From Caldalkalibacillus uzonensis (GTDB taxonomy: Bacteria > Bacillota > Bacilli > Caldalkalibacillales > Caldalkalibacillaceae), in contig NZ_JAUSUQ010000002.1 of NCBI RefSeq assembly GCF_030814135.1, forward strand, positions 294,146-358,145: a stretch of DNA of 64,000 bases, read 5' to 3'. Below, one piece after another: positions 43,018-51,717 of this stretch. The stretch's first letter is position 1. The number at the start of each line of letters is the position of its first letter. The notes under the pieces are model-generated. The model was not told the origin of the DNA and did no database searches. It was given only the letters and a program-made list of their open reading frames with translations. The translations under genes and the position numbers were made by a program.

Positions 43018-44379
43018 TTAGCGGTGGTTTGCATATTCTCCAAGTTTATGTATCACATGACATGTGCATTTGATACCATCTAAAAAGTTATTAACACCTA
43101 TATTTTCATTGGGGGAGTGATTTGCTTCGTCAAAATTTGCATAAGGTACCACGATCGAAGGCAGTCCTAGGATTTTCGTCCATACATAGTCTGGTAGGCT
43201 CCCCCCCAAGCTAGGCAGCAGCACCGGTACCTGATTATATGATTCATATACCGCCTCAGTTACTACCTTTACAATTTCCTGGTCAGCCGGTGTTCTGGAA
43301 GGTTTCATCTGCCCCAGTTGCTTCACTTCCACATCGGGAGCATGCTTTTTCACATGAGCATAGAATTTCTCATAGATATCATCCGGGTCTTGATCAACAA
43401 CAAGGCGTATATCCATTTTTAACGTCGCTTTGGATGGTATGATTGTTTTCGATCCTTCTCCGCCATATCCGCTGTTAAAGCCAGCAATATTGAACGTTGG
43501 TTCCATTGTTAGCTTACGATAATATGTTTCTCCATCCATGTCAAGATCCTTATATCCTACTTGTTTGGCTACCTGTTCACGATCAAATGGCAGGTTTTTG
43601 ATCAGCTCCAGTTCTACTTCCGAAGGCTGGCGTATGTTGTCATAGAACCCTTCAATAAGTACACGGCCATTTTCATCGCGCATCGTCCTTAACAAGTCAA
43701 TCAGTTTCCAGGCCGGGTTGGGTACAATATTTCCCTTGTTACCGGAATGGTTGTCCCACTCCGCTCCCTTAGCCGTAAGTTCAACGTACAACATCCCTCT
43801 TACCCCAAGTAAAACCAGTGGAGCACCACTGTCATGCATTGGACCGTCGGAAGTATAAACCAAGTCGGCTTTTAGCAATTCTTTATTTTCTTCTACAAAT
43901 GAAGCAAGATGATTACTTCCACTCTCTTCTTCCCCTTCAAACACCAGTTTGATATTGACAGGCAGTTCTCCAAAAACATCCAAATAGGTCTTTACAGCGA
44001 GAACCTGCGCCATAAGTTGCCCTTTGTTATCCCCTGCACCACGACAGTAGATCTTGCCATCACGAATAGTCGGTTCAAAGGGAGGCGACAGCCATTCTTC
44101 CAATGGATCAGGCGGCTGTACGTCATAATGCCCATAGATTAACAACGTAAAAGCCTCAGGATCTCTGACGATTTCACCATAAACCACAGGATGACCTTTC
44201 GTCGGTAACTGACGAGTGCTTATTCCTATTTCCTCCATCATCCCTTGCAACAGATCAGCGCATTCCGCAATCCCTATATTTTGGGCGCTAATACTTTTCT
44301 GGCGTAAAAGCTTAAATAACTGTTCCAAATACTGTGTCTTTCTTTCATCAATTAAATTTGAGATCTGGGATAGACTCAT
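43018..44379 (-). CDS. M20 family dipeptidase (second of two)
   Basis: 453 residues. Metal site pieces: LLIYGHYDVQPPDPLEEW near residue 80 with His and Asp, GAGDNKGQLMAQ near 117, FEGEEESGSNHLASF near 149 with the Glu-Glu pair, and DGPMHDSGAP near 179. It belongs to the CNDP-like branch that hydrolyses dipeptides. Its ATG overlaps the stop of the first dipeptidase by one base (TAATG). Last gene of the peptide uptake operon, so imported di- or oligopeptides are probably cut here. Confidence 0.92.
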   Translation of the reverse strand: MSLSQISNLIDERKTQYLEQLFKLLRQKSISAQNIGIAECADLLQGMMEEIGISTRQLPTKGHPVVYGEIVRDPEAFTLLIYGHYDVQPPDPLEEWLSPPFEPTIRDGKIYCRGAGDNKGQLMAQVLAVKTYLDVFGELPVNIKLVFEGEEESGSNHLASFVEENKELLKADLVYTSDGPMHDSGAPLVLLGVRGMLYVELTAKGAEWDNHSGNKGNIVPNPAWKLIDLLRTMRDENGRVLIEGFYDNIRQPSEVELELIKNLPFDREQVAKQVGYKDLDMDGETYYRKLTMEPTFNIAGFNSGYGGEGSKTIIPSKATLKMDIRLVVDQDPDDIYEKFYAHVKKHAPDVEVKQLGQMKPSRTPADQEIVKVVTEAVYESYNQVPVLLPSLGGSLPDYVWTKILGLPSIVVPYANFDEANHSPNENIGVNNFLDGIKCTCHVIHKLGEYANHR

Positions 44380-45761
44380 TACGCTTCTCCTCTCTTCCCA
44401 TAACGATAATAAATAACAGCCATTAATTTGATTCCATTGAGGTAATCTTCTACGCCAATATTTTCATTGGGAGCATGCGTATTAGCAAAAGCAAATGGTG
44501 CCCCAAGTCCGATAATGATGGCAGGTGCGTCTAGAATTTCCCCAAACAATCCCATCGGACCAGCCCCATCCAGCATTGGCCATACTACAGGATCCTGCTT
44601 ATATACTTCTTTGGCAGCTTCAATTGAGACTTGTACAATTTCCGCTTTCGCCGATACTTTTGATGGGGTACGAACATCCCCCAGATCAATTTCAATTTCT
44701 CCGTTATATTGATCTTGTAAATACTGACGGATCATCTCGGCGCACTTCACCGGATCTTGATTTTTGACAAAGCGAAAATCTAATTTTACCGACGCCTCAT
44801 TCGGTACGATCGTCTTATTCCCTTTCCCCTGATAACCCGCTGTAAGCCCATTGATGGTCGCTGTTGGCGTAAAGAGCAGTGAAGTTAACGCATCCACTCC
44901 ATCGTTGCCCGGCAAGATATCCCTAATCCCATAAATGTCGCAGTACTCGTGCTTATCAAACGGGATCTTTTCCATCAACGCAATATCTTCAGCGGAAGGT
45001 TCCAATACATCATCATAATATCCGGGAATCATAATTTGCTCATTCTCATTTTTCAGTTTGTTCAACAACCAAACCAGCTGCCAAGCGGCATTAGGAATAA
45101 ATGGGGCCTGACCGGAATGGACGTCTCTTTTGGCACCTTTTACTTTCACTTCCGCTGACATAATACCTTTATGCCCAAGATACATCTGCGGCCTGCCGGA
45201 CTCATGAATACCCCGGTCACACAAAATTGTATAATTAGCAGACAACAGCTCTTTATTTTCTTCCATGTAGGCTTTAAAATTAGGACTGCCGATCTCTTCT
45301 TCTCCTTCAAAGAAAAACTTGAGGTTAATAGGGATCTCTACTTCGTTATCCCGCAGGCTTTTGACAGCCATGATGGTAGCCCATAAGTTCCCCTTGTCAT
45401 CCGTCGCTCCCCTTGCATAAATTTTCCCATCACGAATTACCGGTTCAAACGGATCACTGTCCCACAATTCGATAGGTTCAGGGGGCTGCACGTCATAATG
45501 CCCATAGATGAGCAGTGTTTTGGTCGCTGAGGGATTCTTTAGTTCTCCATAGACAACAGGAAAGGCCCCTTCCCGCCGTAATATTTTTGTTTCTATCCCC
45601 AAACTTTTCATGGTATCACTTAAAAACAAAGCACACTCTTCCATACCGATATTTTGGGCAGAAATACTTTTATGGCGTAAAAATTGCTGGAGACTTGCTA
45701 TGAAACTATCTTTTCTCTCTTCTACATAGCGTTCGAGTGTTGCAACTAATTGCTCTGACAT
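44379..45761 (-). CDS. M20 family dipeptidase (first of two)
   Basis: 460 residues, paralogue of the next gene with the same metal-binding blocks: LLIYGHYDVQPPEPIELW near residue 83, ARGATDDKGNLWA near 115 and FFEGEEEIGSPNF near 150. It probably hydrolyses short peptides with a different side-chain preference from its twin. GAAGGAG precedes the ATG. It follows the second ATPase gene by 15 bases. Confidence 0.92.
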   Translation of the reverse strand: MSEQLVATLERYVEERKDSFIASLQQFLRHKSISAQNIGMEECALFLSDTMKSLGIETKILRREGAFPVVYGELKNPSATKTLLIYGHYDVQPPEPIELWDSDPFEPVIRDGKIYARGATDDKGNLWATIMAVKSLRDNEVEIPINLKFFFEGEEEIGSPNFKAYMEENKELLSANYTILCDRGIHESGRPQMYLGHKGIMSAEVKVKGAKRDVHSGQAPFIPNAAWQLVWLLNKLKNENEQIMIPGYYDDVLEPSAEDIALMEKIPFDKHEYCDIYGIRDILPGNDGVDALTSLLFTPTATINGLTAGYQGKGNKTIVPNEASVKLDFRFVKNQDPVKCAEMIRQYLQDQYNGEIEIDLGDVRTPSKVSAKAEIVQVSIEAAKEVYKQDPVVWPMLDGAGPMGLFGEILDAPAIIIGLGAPFAFANTHAPNENIGVEDYLNGIKLMAVIYYRYGKRGEA

Positions 45762-45776
45762 AAGTCCACTCCTTCA

Positions 45777-46835
45777 TTATTCATATAAGTGACATTCGAT
45801 CCATCGGCCGTCAACAAATCTGCCAATAGGTTCAACTTCTTTACATTTTTCTGTAGCAACCGGGCACCGTGGATGAAAACGGCAACCTCGAGGAATATTG
45901 ATCGGGTTCGGCGGTTCCCCATCCAAAGGGACATTTAACCCGTTAGGATTCGGTTCCGGAACAGGTACAGCTGAAAGCAGTGCCTGCGAATAAGGATGTG
46001 CCGGTTCTCTGATGACTTCCTCCGTGGGTCCCATTTCCACAATACGTCCCAAATACATAATGGCTGTCTTGTCACATACATAACGAATTAGGGACAGATC
46101 ATGGGAGATATAGATACTTGCCAAGTTTAGTTCTTCTACTAAATCCTTAAGGAGATTTAGAATACTGGCACGAATCGATACATCCAGCATAGAGACTGGC
46201 TCGTCGGCCACCATGAACTTTGGTTTAATCACCAAAGCCCGTGCAATCGCCACTCTTTGCCGCTGACCACCGCTCATTTGGTGAGGGTACCGATTGATGT
46301 ACGTTTGCGCTGGCCTAAGACCAACCTTTTCCAAGGTTTCTAATATACGATCCAACCGTTCTTTCGGATTTTTTATACCATGGATGATCAGAGGTTCTTC
46401 CAATGTTTGTTTGACAGTAAAACGGGGATTCAAAGATTCATATGGATCTTGGAAAACCATTTGTGCTTCCTTGCGAAATTTCTTTAATTCCTTTCCTTTA
46501 AACGATGTAATATCTTGTCCATTGAATTCCACTTTGCCTGAAGTGGGTTCGACCAATTTCACCATAGTTTTGGCGGTGGTTGTTTTGCCGCATCCTGATT
46601 CACCTGCCAAACCGATGGTCTCTCCTTCTCTAACCGTTAAGCTGACACCATCAACAGCCTTCACGACCTTTTGCTCAGAATCTTTCTTCACTAATGATTC
46701 CAAAAAACGCTGGCTAACAGGAAAATGAACCTTCAAGTCTTGAATATTAAATACGATATTTCTCTGGTCCTGTTGTCTTTCGGAATGATTTGACTGGTTT
46801 TCTTGAATGTCTGACTGTCTTAAAACTTCCATCAT
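45777..46835 (-). CDS. Peptide ABC transporter ATP-binding protein (DppF/OppF type)
   Basis: 352 residues. Walker A GLAGESGCGKTTTAKTM near residue 75, Q-loop MVFQDPYESLNPR near 132, signature MSGGQRQRVAIARAL near 182 and Walker B KFMVADEPVSMLD near 201. The C-terminal oligopeptide domain with Cys (CRFHPRCPVATEKC near 316) may bind an iron-sulphur cluster, as in this family. Partner of the other ATPase. AAGGAGG precedes the ATG, which overlaps the upstream stop (ATGA). Confidence 0.94.
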   Translation of the reverse strand: MMEVLRQSDIQENQSNHSERQQDQRNIVFNIQDLKVHFPVSQRFLESLVKKDSEQKVVKAVDGVSLTVREGETIGLAGESGCGKTTTAKTMVKLVEPTSGKVEFNGQDITSFKGKELKKFRKEAQMVFQDPYESLNPRFTVKQTLEEPLIIHGIKNPKERLDRILETLEKVGLRPAQTYINRYPHQMSGGQRQRVAIARALVIKPKFMVADEPVSMLDVSIRASILNLLKDLVEELNLASIYISHDLSLIRYVCDKTAIMYLGRIVEMGPTEEVIREPAHPYSQALLSAVPVPEPNPNGLNVPLDGEPPNPINIPRGCRFHPRCPVATEKCKEVEPIGRFVDGRWIECHLYE

Positions 46836-47857
46836 GACACCTCCTTAGCCAGGTTACTCCATGTCTCCCGGAGGGCTGCCTTTTCCCGCATCTCTTCTAC
46901 CTTGTCCACGTGATGACAGGCAGCGGTGTGATTCTCTCCGATGTGTACCGGTTCTGGCACCTCTTCTCTGCATATATCTGTGGCAAACGGACAACGGTCA
47001 GCAAAACGGCAGCCCGAAGGAGGGTGAAGCAGATCTGGCGGATAACCTGGAATCGAAATTAATTCATATTTTTCTCCTTTTACACTGGGAAAAGCGTTTT
47101 TCAAGCCCATCGTATAGGGATGACACGGTTGCTTAAATATGGCTTCTACAGGACCGGACTCTACCACTTTTCCAGCATACATGACTACAACCTTTTGGCA
47201 GGTTTCCGCCACCACTGACATATCATGAGTGACCATAATCATCGAACTGTGTAACTCTTTTTGCAGATTTTGAATTCGTTTCAGAATTTGCGCTTGTACG
47301 ATAACGTCCAATGCTGTGGTAGGCTCGTCTGCGACAACGATACTGGGATCAAGCGCCAAAGCCATGGCAATGATCGCCCGCTGTCTCATGCCACCGCTAA
47401 ATTGATGAGGATAATCTCTGAGCCGTATTTTATCTAAGCCGACAAGATTAAATAATTGTTCCGCACGAGACCATGCTTCGTCCTTGGAAACCTTGCGATG
47501 GATACGAATCGCCTCCACAATCTGATCACCCACTCGATACACCGGATCAAGCGCATTCATGGCACTTTGTGAAATGATAGAAATATCGTTCCAACGAACT
47601 TTGCGCATTTCTGACATCGATAGTTCGAGTAGATTTTTCCCCTTAAACAGCACTTCTCCTTCGGAATGGGCCTGTTTTGGCAGTAATCGAAGTATGGACT
47701 TGATAATTGTTGTTTTACCGCAACCGGACTCACCAACCAACCCCAGATTCTCTCCAGGTGACAGGGAGATATCTACACCATCTACGGCCCATACCTCACC
47801 TTCATGGACTTTATAACAGGTACGCAGTTTTCTAATTTCCAATAACTTATCGCTCAT
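46832..47857 (-). CDS. Peptide ABC transporter ATP-binding protein (DppD/OppD type)
   Basis: 341 residues. Walker A GLVGESGCGKTTIIKSI near residue 37, signature FSGGMRQRAIIAMAL near 149, Walker B SIVVADEPTTALD near 168, and a C-terminal Cys-rich CRFADRCPFATDIC segment near 286. It powers peptide import with its twin. The ribosome binding site is weak, and the ATG overlaps the permease stop by four bases (ATGA), indicating translational coupling. Confidence 0.94.
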   Translation of the reverse strand: MSDKLLEIRKLRTCYKVHEGEVWAVDGVDISLSPGENLGLVGESGCGKTTIIKSILRLLPKQAHSEGEVLFKGKNLLELSMSEMRKVRWNDISIISQSAMNALDPVYRVGDQIVEAIRIHRKVSKDEAWSRAEQLFNLVGLDKIRLRDYPHQFSGGMRQRAIIAMALALDPSIVVADEPTTALDVIVQAQILKRIQNLQKELHSSMIMVTHDMSVVAETCQKVVVMYAGKVVESGPVEAIFKQPCHPYTMGLKNAFPSVKGEKYELISIPGYPPDLLHPPSGCRFADRCPFATDICREEVPEPVHIGENHTAACHHVDKVEEMREKAALRETWSNLAKEVS

Positions 47858-48711
47858 AATTTTCTCAACCTCGGATTTAAAATTTGTTCCAAACTACGAC
47901 TAACAAAGAATCCAGACATGACCAGCAGGGTAATGGCCAACCCCGGGGGAACAACCCACCACCAAGCTTCATTGATGGCCTGGGCGACATAGGCATCAAA
48001 CAAAATTTTTCCCCAGCTGATTAAAAGGGGGTCGCCGTAACCCAGGAAACTTACACTTGCTTCGGTAATAATGGCCCAGCCCATCGCCAAAGAGCTGAAA
48101 ACTAGTGACAAGGGGATAACATTGGGAGCCAAATGGCGGAAAATGATACGTGCATGACTGGCCCCAGTCAGCTTTGCTGCCTGAATAAATGTTCTTTCCT
48201 TTAGGGTAAGTACCTCAGAACGGATGACCCGCGCCGTCGTTCGCCATGATATGAGTACGATGGCAATAATGATGTTCCAGATACTTGGACCAAGTACTGC
48301 CACCATGATCATGGCAAAAGGGAGAAACGGTATACCATATACAATGTCGGTAAAGCGCATAAGTAAATCATCGATCCAACCACCGAAATATCCAGCCACT
48401 AATCCGATTGTTGTCCCTACGACCGTAACCATGATACCTGAAACGATCCCAACAAACAGGGCCACCCTTGTGCCAGCTATGACCTGGCTAAAAATATCGC
48501 GTCCCATGCGGTTAGTACCAAACCAGTGCTCCTTACTTGGCGGATCCATTCTCGCAAACGATCCATCAGACCGATAATGCTCTTCCATCGGGTCATAAGG
48601 AATAATTTGCGGGGCAAGTATCGCAACAAGGATGAAAAATAAAAGGATAGCGATTCCAGCCAATCCTAATTTATCTTGCATTAGAAGGCGTAAAACTTCT
48701 CTTGTTGTCAT
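47854..48711 (-). CDS. Peptide ABC transporter permease (DppC/OppC type)
   Basis: 285 residues, six membrane segments. An N-terminal extension precedes the first span, then HWFGTNRMGRDIFSQVIAGTR near residue 62, typical of OppC/DppC. The EAA loop is around GASHARIIFRHLAPNVIP near 177. It forms the channel with the OppB-type subunit. GGGAGG precedes the ATG. Confidence 0.93.
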   Translation of the reverse strand: MTTREVLRLLMQDKLGLAGIAILLFFILVAILAPQIIPYDPMEEHYRSDGSFARMDPPSKEHWFGTNRMGRDIFSQVIAGTRVALFVGIVSGIMVTVVGTTIGLVAGYFGGWIDDLLMRFTDIVYGIPFLPFAMIMVAVLGPSIWNIIIAIVLISWRTTARVIRSEVLTLKERTFIQAAKLTGASHARIIFRHLAPNVIPLSLVFSSLAMGWAIITEASVSFLGYGDPLLISWGKILFDAYVAQAINEAWWWVVPPGLAITLLVMSGFFVSRSLEQILNPRLRKL

Positions 48712-48730
48712 TCCATTAACCTCCCAACAC

Positions 48731-49711
48731 CTATTTGTAGGTTACCCGTGGATCAAGATATGCGTAAAGCACATCTGCCACCAGATTTAAAAACACCACA
48801 AGTACACCCATTAAGAAAAAGCTGGCCTGGGCGACCGGATAATCATTCATTTGAATGGCATGAACAATTTCACGCCCCAATCCTGGCCAATTAAACACCG
48901 TCTCTACCAGAACCTGCCCTCCGATAGCAAATCCGATCAAAAGTGTAATTTCTGTCACAACAGGCAGCAGGGCATTCCTCATGGCGTGCTTGAACAGAAC
49001 CGAACGTTCTCGCAATCCTTTAGCCCGGCTCATTTCAATGAAGTCTTCTTCCATCACCTCTATCATGGAATTACGCATGATCAGCATTGGACTGGCAATG
49101 TAATACGCAGCACCAACAAGAGAGGGAAGAATCAGATGATGTAGAAATTCAAAATTGATATATTTGTCAACAAATCCGCTAAACTGTTGCCCCGGCTCAT
49201 GCATTCCACCTGTCGGAAACCAACCTGCTTTATAAGAAAACAAAGCAAGTGCCACCATTCCTATCCAAAAAACCGGAGCGGAACGAAAAAAAAGCGCAAT
49301 CGAAACGGTAACAGCTTCAAACTTGGTGCCACGATACCAAGCGACGAGAGCACCCAATAAAATGCCAAAAATAAGGGCAAGTCCAATTGTAAAACCCATC
49401 AAAAAAATCGTGTTCCACAATTTATCTGCTATCACGTTGACAACCGGCTCACGGGAATTAAACGAGATACCGAATTCTCCTTGAACGAGATTTTTCATAT
49501 AAATCCAATATTGTTCCATCAAAGGTTTATCCAGTCCAAACTGCTCCAAAACCGCTTGCTGAGCCTCTACAGGTAATGCCGCATCCACAAAACTAGTCGT
49601 GGGATCACCCGGTAGTACCCGGAACATAAAGAATAGTACGCTCATAAGGATGAACAAGGTAATTACAGATTGAATGAGTCGCCGGATGATAAATCCCCTT
49701 AGTCCTTGCAC
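48731..49711 (-). CDS. Peptide ABC transporter permease (DppB/OppB type)
   Basis: 326 residues, six membrane segments. It begins with FIIRRLIQSVITLFILMSVL and has the FRVLPGDPTT segment near residue 29, both typical of OppB/DppB. EAA loop around EMSRAKGLRERSVLFKHAMR near 229. The start is a GTG at 49711 with GAAGGAGG upstream. It follows the binding-protein gene after a 54-base gap holding a hairpin. Confidence 0.93.
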   Translation of the reverse strand: MQGLRGFIIRRLIQSVITLFILMSVLFFMFRVLPGDPTTSFVDAALPVEAQQAVLEQFGLDKPLMEQYWIYMKNLVQGEFGISFNSREPVVNVIADKLWNTIFLMGFTIGLALIFGILLGALVAWYRGTKFEAVTVSIALFFRSAPVFWIGMVALALFSYKAGWFPTGGMHEPGQQFSGFVDKYINFEFLHHLILPSLVGAAYYIASPMLIMRNSMIEVMEEDFIEMSRAKGLRERSVLFKHAMRNALLPVVTEITLLIGFAIGGQVLVETVFNWPGLGREIVHAIQMNDYPVAQASFFLMGVLVVFLNLVADVLYAYLDPRVTYK

Positions 49712-49736
49712 GCAAAATCCTCCTTCTTTTGTTAAA

Positions 49737-49759
49737 GGGGGAAAGGAGCTCTTTCCCCC
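49737..49759 (-). other. Intercistronic hairpin after the peptide-binding protein gene
   Basis: GGGGGAAAG (49737-49745) and CTTTCCCCC (49751-49759), nine perfect pairs and a five-base loop, followed on the minus strand by TTTAAC. Likely stabilises the binding-protein message and limits read-through to the permease genes. Confidence 0.7.
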
Positions 49760-49765
49760 ACCATG

Positions 49766-51493
49766 TTATTCAACCGGACGTATAATCCCCTTCTCTTTGT
49801 CGGCGTCACTCTTGCCTTCCGGGTAATAAATCTTTCCGTTTTCATCCCACTGGTAACCCGCTTCTGCCAGAATTTCACGGGCCTTATCAGGATCATAACT
49901 GAATCCTTGAACATTTGGATTATGCCAGAATTCATTAGCAGGTCCGATGATTGAGTTGGCTACTTCACCGTATCCCTCCAAAAGTCTATCAACAATCTGT
50001 TCTTTGGGGATGACATATGACATGGCAAGGCGAACCGCTTTGTCATCAAACGGCATCCGGCGCATGTTAAAGTTAATATGATAAAATCCGTGATCAGGAA
50101 CATCGATCACTTCTATATTTGGATTATTTTCCAGGTTTTGTACCTGAATGGGTTCAATCCACCAACCGGTCATGTCAGCTTCCCCTTGCTCAAGTGCTGC
50201 CACCATGCCCTGCACATTAGCATAAGGGATTTTTAAGATGCCTTCCAATTTCGGTTGTTCAAAGTATTCATCGTTTCGTACTAATTTCATCTCTTCATCT
50301 TTGCGCCAGTAGTCCAGTTTAAATGGGCCGCTTCCGATAATCTCTGTGTTTTGATGTTCAAGAACAGCTAAGGGGCCTTCTTCCTCTAAGATGGGTTTCC
50401 AATAATGCTCAGGAAAGATATACATCTGAGCCAGAGTGTTACTAATAAACGGAGCAAATGGCTGGTTCAAATTAAATTGAATCGTAAGCTCATCTTTAAC
50501 CTCTACCGATTCGATTGGTTCAACCATACCTAGGAAATAAGGGGATTCAATCTCCTTGACTAAATCAAATGAGAATTTTACGTCCTGGGCTGTAACAGGC
50601 TCCCCATCATGAAATTTCATCCCAGAACGCAGTTTAACTTCATATGCCGTGCCATCTCCGTTTACATCGGTAATGCTTTCTGCCGCCCAGTTCTGGGGTT
50701 CACCAGTTGGAGAGATGCGCACAAGCCGGTCGTAAATTAAGCGGGTCACCTGAAAATCGTGTGTATTAGTAGAAGATAACGGGTTAAGAGAATCAATATC
50801 GCTCGGGTAACCCCACCGAATCACTTTTCTATCCCCTGTAGGTGTGGCATCCATAAACGTCCAAAAGCTGTTTAATCCTTCACCCATCATGTATTCTACA
50901 TTTGTAAAATCTTTTTTGTTGTATGCCATCAGCTGATTACGATGAACAACCGGTGCATAAGGGAGATCCTCTAAAAACATCTCCTGTGCTTTAAAAACCA
51001 ATTCTTTTCGTTTCTCCACATCACTTGTCGCACGCTGTTGTTCAGCAATCTCGTCATACTCAGGGTTATCATAGCCCACAATATTATAGGCCCCTGGTCC
51101 AGCATTGGAAGAGTGCAGTGTTAAATATACAAAATGGTCTGGGTCAATTCGTTCTGCACGGCCGCCCCAGGCAAGCGTAAAGGCATCGAAATCTTTTTGC
51201 CTCATACCTAGTTCAGAAAGACGATTCCATGCCAGAGGAGTCACCGTCACATCAAATCCAAGTTTTTTCCATTCCTCTGCAATCATCAATCCCATCTCAT
51301 AGCGTACCGGGTCGTAGTCTGCCGTAGTTACATACAGTTCAATTTCACGAACCTTTCGCTCTTCTGGAAGATTTTCTGCCACCCCTGCTTCTTTGGGGTC
51401 ATCACTGTCAGATTCTTTAGTGACCTGCATCGAACAAGCAGAAAGAACCAATGAATACGCAAGTAACAACAGCAAAAATTTTCTTTTTAACAT
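49766..51493 (-). CDS. Peptide-binding lipoprotein (SBP family 5)
   Basis: About 575 residues. Lipoprotein signal with lipobox LSAC near residue 19-22, then family 5 segments: VIRWGYPSDIDSLNPLSSTN near 250, LRSGMKFHDGEPVTAQDVKFS near 313 and the C-terminal VRLAMSYVIPKEQIV. It captures di- or oligopeptides outside the membrane. Its N-terminal 200 residues look like the second half of a similar domain (LYVTTADYDPVRYEMGLMIA), so the protein may have an unusual arrangement. GGGGAGGG precedes the ATG at 51493. Driven by a sigma-54 promoter at 51594-51611. Confidence 0.9.
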   Translation of the reverse strand: MLKRKFLLLLLAYSLVLSACSMQVTKESDSDDPKEAGVAENLPEERKVREIELYVTTADYDPVRYEMGLMIAEEWKKLGFDVTVTPLAWNRLSELGMRQKDFDAFTLAWGGRAERIDPDHFVYLTLHSSNAGPGAYNIVGYDNPEYDEIAEQQRATSDVEKRKELVFKAQEMFLEDLPYAPVVHRNQLMAYNKKDFTNVEYMMGEGLNSFWTFMDATPTGDRKVIRWGYPSDIDSLNPLSSTNTHDFQVTRLIYDRLVRISPTGEPQNWAAESITDVNGDGTAYEVKLRSGMKFHDGEPVTAQDVKFSFDLVKEIESPYFLGMVEPIESVEVKDELTIQFNLNQPFAPFISNTLAQMYIFPEHYWKPILEEEGPLAVLEHQNTEIIGSGPFKLDYWRKDEEMKLVRNDEYFEQPKLEGILKIPYANVQGMVAALEQGEADMTGWWIEPIQVQNLENNPNIEVIDVPDHGFYHINFNMRRMPFDDKAVRLAMSYVIPKEQIVDRLLEGYGEVANSIIGPANEFWHNPNVQGFSYDPDKAREILAEAGYQWDENGKIYYPEGKSDADKEKGIIRPVE

Positions 51494-51593
51494 ATGTACC
51501 CTCCCCTTCATATTTTGTTTTTCTGCAGTGTCATTAATTTTTTCTCTTCTTCTTCATTTTGCAGTAATTGATCTCCCCCCTTTGGAATATATA

Positions 51594-51611
51594 CAGCAAT
51601 TTTCGTGCCAA
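51594..51611 (-). promoter_or_regulatory. Sigma-54 promoter of the peptide uptake operon
   Basis: Minus strand TTGGCACGAAAATTGCTG, a full match to the TTGGCACG-N4-TTGC consensus with correct GG to GC spacing. It lies about 100 bases before the binding-protein start. Confidence 0.9.
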
Positions 51612-51645
51612 TATAACAGATGGTGAATTTTCAGTCATAACAGCG

Positions 51646-51661
51646 AATTCTGATTAGAATT
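51646..51661. promoter_or_regulatory. Candidate upstream activator site (AATTCT-N4-AGAATT)
   Basis: Perfect 6-4-6 inverted repeat about 35-50 bases upstream of the sigma-54 promoter, in the gap before the activator gene. A likely binding site for the activator encoded at 51718-53796 (inference). Confidence 0.5.
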
Positions 51662-51717
51662 GGACTTGCAAAACTTTCATTAGGGTCTATTAGGTTTAGT
51701 TAAAAACAACCTATCTT

